This document shows, in pieces, positions 62,701 through 64,000 of a DNA stretch of 64,000 nucleotides. The notes beneath the pieces were generated by a model. The model was not told the origin of the DNA and did no database searches. It saw only the letters and a program-made list of their open reading frames with translations. The stretch's first letter is position 1. The number at the start of each line of letters is the position of its first letter. Position numbers and translations under genes: made by a program. This DNA comes from Corella eumyota (Eukaryota; Chordata; Ascidiacea; Phlebobranchia; Corellidae): positions 4,154,001 to 4,218,000 of the forward strand of contig OY720099.1 of the NCBI GenBank assembly GCA_963082875.1, in the 5' to 3' direction.

Positions 62701-64000
62701 TAAATATAAACAAAAAAATGTTTATTTAAAAAGAGACGAATTGTTTAACCCTTAATTAAATTACAATTTTAAAACGACAATATAAGGCTAAAGTTGAATA
62801 CTAAAATTAATCAAAATTTTAAAATAAGTTTTGTTACACCTATATTTAATAGACTACAGAATCAAACTGCAAAAAAAATTTTGAATTTTAATTTGTACAA
62901 CTTTTACAATTACTACATATATTTATTATACATAAAAACCTTAAAAAACCCACCGATTTTATTTACAAACCGGCCCTTAAAACGTAATATTTTCTACAAA
63001 AGCTTTAAAAACAAAAAAATTTGATACAAATTTAACTGTATTGTTAGCAATGATAATAAAGCAAACACAATTCCTTCCAACCTAAACCAAAGTGATTTTA
63101 AATCCAACCACATCAAAGAAAATATACTCAAGTCAAAAATAACAACAAGCTATATTATACAAACAAATAGGTATTTAAAGTTACCCTTTAAAAATATCCA
63201 AAACTTTAAAAAAAGACTTTAAATTAATAAAGTAACTATTTTTATACAAGTATAACCTAACATACCTGGTTATAATAGTGATAATTAGATTAATTAGCCA
63301 AATATTTTACAAAAATTATGAAAAAATTAACAAAACTTACGGTATTTCGTCATGGTTAACTAAACCAGTTCTTTCTATTATTCTCATCTCCTGATTTTGA
63401 CTTTCCGAGTTTTCAGGATTAACTTCACTTAAAACCTTCGTCGTTTCAAACAACACGATTTCACTGTCGTCTGCTTTCGGTGTACTGTCCCTGTATTCAT
63501 CCGAGGTTGCAATATCGTGTTCTTCCGCGGTGTTTTGTACGCTAACGTCTTCTGTTACTACTTCTACTGGTTTTTCATCTGTCGTTTTTTCGTATTCTTC
63601 CGCTTTTGAGCTATCAGAACTACTTACACTCGACGCGTCGTCTTTTATGTTACTACTTAATACTGTTTCGACTGGCTTTACTTCCTCTATCTCGATTTCA
63701 GGGTTTTGAGTTTCGATTTCTGAAATTTGAGTCGAGTTTTCTTCGAGCGCATCTGTCGGGTTGTTCACAGTTGCTTGTGACGTAGTAATGACCTCCTTTA
63801 TTGCAGAGACAATGACGTTCTCGGCGAGCTGAGGTGCGATCTGCTCGGCTGGATTACACGATGTCGCCTCGGCGTCGTCGCGGTCGCTTTGTTTTTCGAT
63901 TGTGACGTCATAATTGGAATTCTCGTCGTCGATGGTTTTACTTTCTTTACCATCCTCTTCTACGTTTTTATCTTCGTCAGCTACAACGTCATTACTTGTT
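53717..64000 (-). CDS. PALM2AKAP2-like: AKAP2/MISP-family protein (partial, N-terminus off window)
   Basis: Fifteen in-window exons: 64000-63342 (continues right), 62210-62070, 60849-60585, 59462-59257, 58945-58808, 57225-56948, 56526-56385, 56313-56180, 56066-55888, 55821-55693, 55612-55447, 55248-55136, 55020-54852, 54376-54279, 53803-53717 (stop TAA); at least 967 codons, all phases consistent. The first exon is acidic and holds an amphipathic helix (QLAENVIVSAIKEV) fitting the PKA RII-binding pattern. Later come NYVPKWQPPP, the family motif ESAINREIREAAEREERYRL, an EQEMREAQKREEEW helix and the C-terminal RRKSNMAMMWESGNF typical of AKAP2/MISP. The middle is disordered and Pro/Ser-rich, with repeated VTSP. 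Such proteins link actin or cortex with PKA or polarity machinery. AKAP2 versus MISP cannot be separated firmly. Confidence 0.78.
57226..58807 (-). other. Intron of the AKAP2/MISP-like gene
   Basis: A 1.6-kb AT-rich intron with a short TAA/ATA trinucleotide run (57718-57742) and one TGACGTCA (58211). No extra exon is seen. Confidence 0.6.
59463..60584 (-). other. Intron of the AKAP2/MISP-like gene
   Basis: A 1.1-kb AT-rich intron with two TGACGTCA sites (60079 and 60496) and a weak tRNA-like SINE scrap near 59595-59640. The plus-strand open frame at 59881-60081 is unsupported. Confidence 0.55.
61838..62012 (-). repeat. SINE copy with internal deletion in the AKAP2/MISP-like gene
   Basis: Reverse-oriented: GTAACATCAGTTACC, CAGTTTGGGATATTATAGAT, then directly the tRNA-like head (GAACCCAGGACATCATG, CTACACCATGCTG). 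Much of the body between is missing. It lies in the intron 60850-62069. Confidence 0.7.
62211..63341 (-). other. Intron of the AKAP2/MISP-like gene
   Basis: A 1.1-kb very AT-rich intron. Two TGACGTCA sites at 62214 and 62234 sit right at its 3' end, next to the acceptor. The plus-strand open frame at 62794-63024 is low complexity and unsupported. Confidence 0.6.

Noticed and set aside
1-64000. CRISPR arrays, bacterial operons or integrated virus-like elements
   Set aside because: Intron-rich chordate genes throughout; no regularly spaced repeats of CRISPR type and no capsid, envelope, integrase or reverse-transcriptase-like frames.

Overview
The window looks like nuclear DNA of an ascidian tunicate, most probably a Ciona species. 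The evidence is compact AT-rich intergenic DNA, many small introns with short GT...AG ends, chordate-type gene families at invertebrate divergence, and several copies of a tRNA-headed SINE resembling the composite SINE described in Ciona. The species is inferred, not proven. I saw no virus-derived or LTR element.

Layout, left to right. (1) 1-11844, minus: a LAP-family scaffold (Erbin/LRRC7 type), partial because its C-terminal part lies left of base 1; it carries a long N-terminal extension before the leucine-rich repeats. (2) 11845-18825: about 7 kb with no gene I can support. (3) 18826-30520, minus: an RFX1/2/3-type transcription factor with about 19 coding exons and three alternative first coding exons. 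(4) 32839-34020, plus: a CFAP119 (CCDC189) ciliary protein, divergent from RFX. (5) 34197-35843, minus: DPH5. (6) 36093-36800, minus: mitochondrial ribosomal protein uS7m (MRPS7). (7) 37791-44155, minus: a complete SLC6 transporter of the GABA/taurine/creatine branch. (8) 44156-47782: gene-free, with a TA-rich minisatellite and a SINE. (9) 47783-50054, minus: a cytosolic sulfotransferase. (10) 50696-51940, plus: PGAP2. (11) 53717-64000, minus: an AKAP2/MISP-family protein, partial because its N-terminus lies right of base 64000; it has a candidate PKA-RII-binding helix and the family C-terminal motif.

Exons were joined by reading splice sites and codon phase by eye. Every join listed keeps an open frame, and the families gave independent checks.

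Main oddities: tandem RFX-type X-boxes inside the RFX gene itself, 40 bp apart, suggesting autoregulation; an X-box upstream of the neighbouring ciliary gene; start codons overlapping upstream-ORF stops in both genes; inverted SINEs around one RFX exon; a 40-bp copy of an RFX exon flanked by 15-bp direct repeats; and a strong excess of the palindrome TGACGTCA, including a dense array at 38618-38760.
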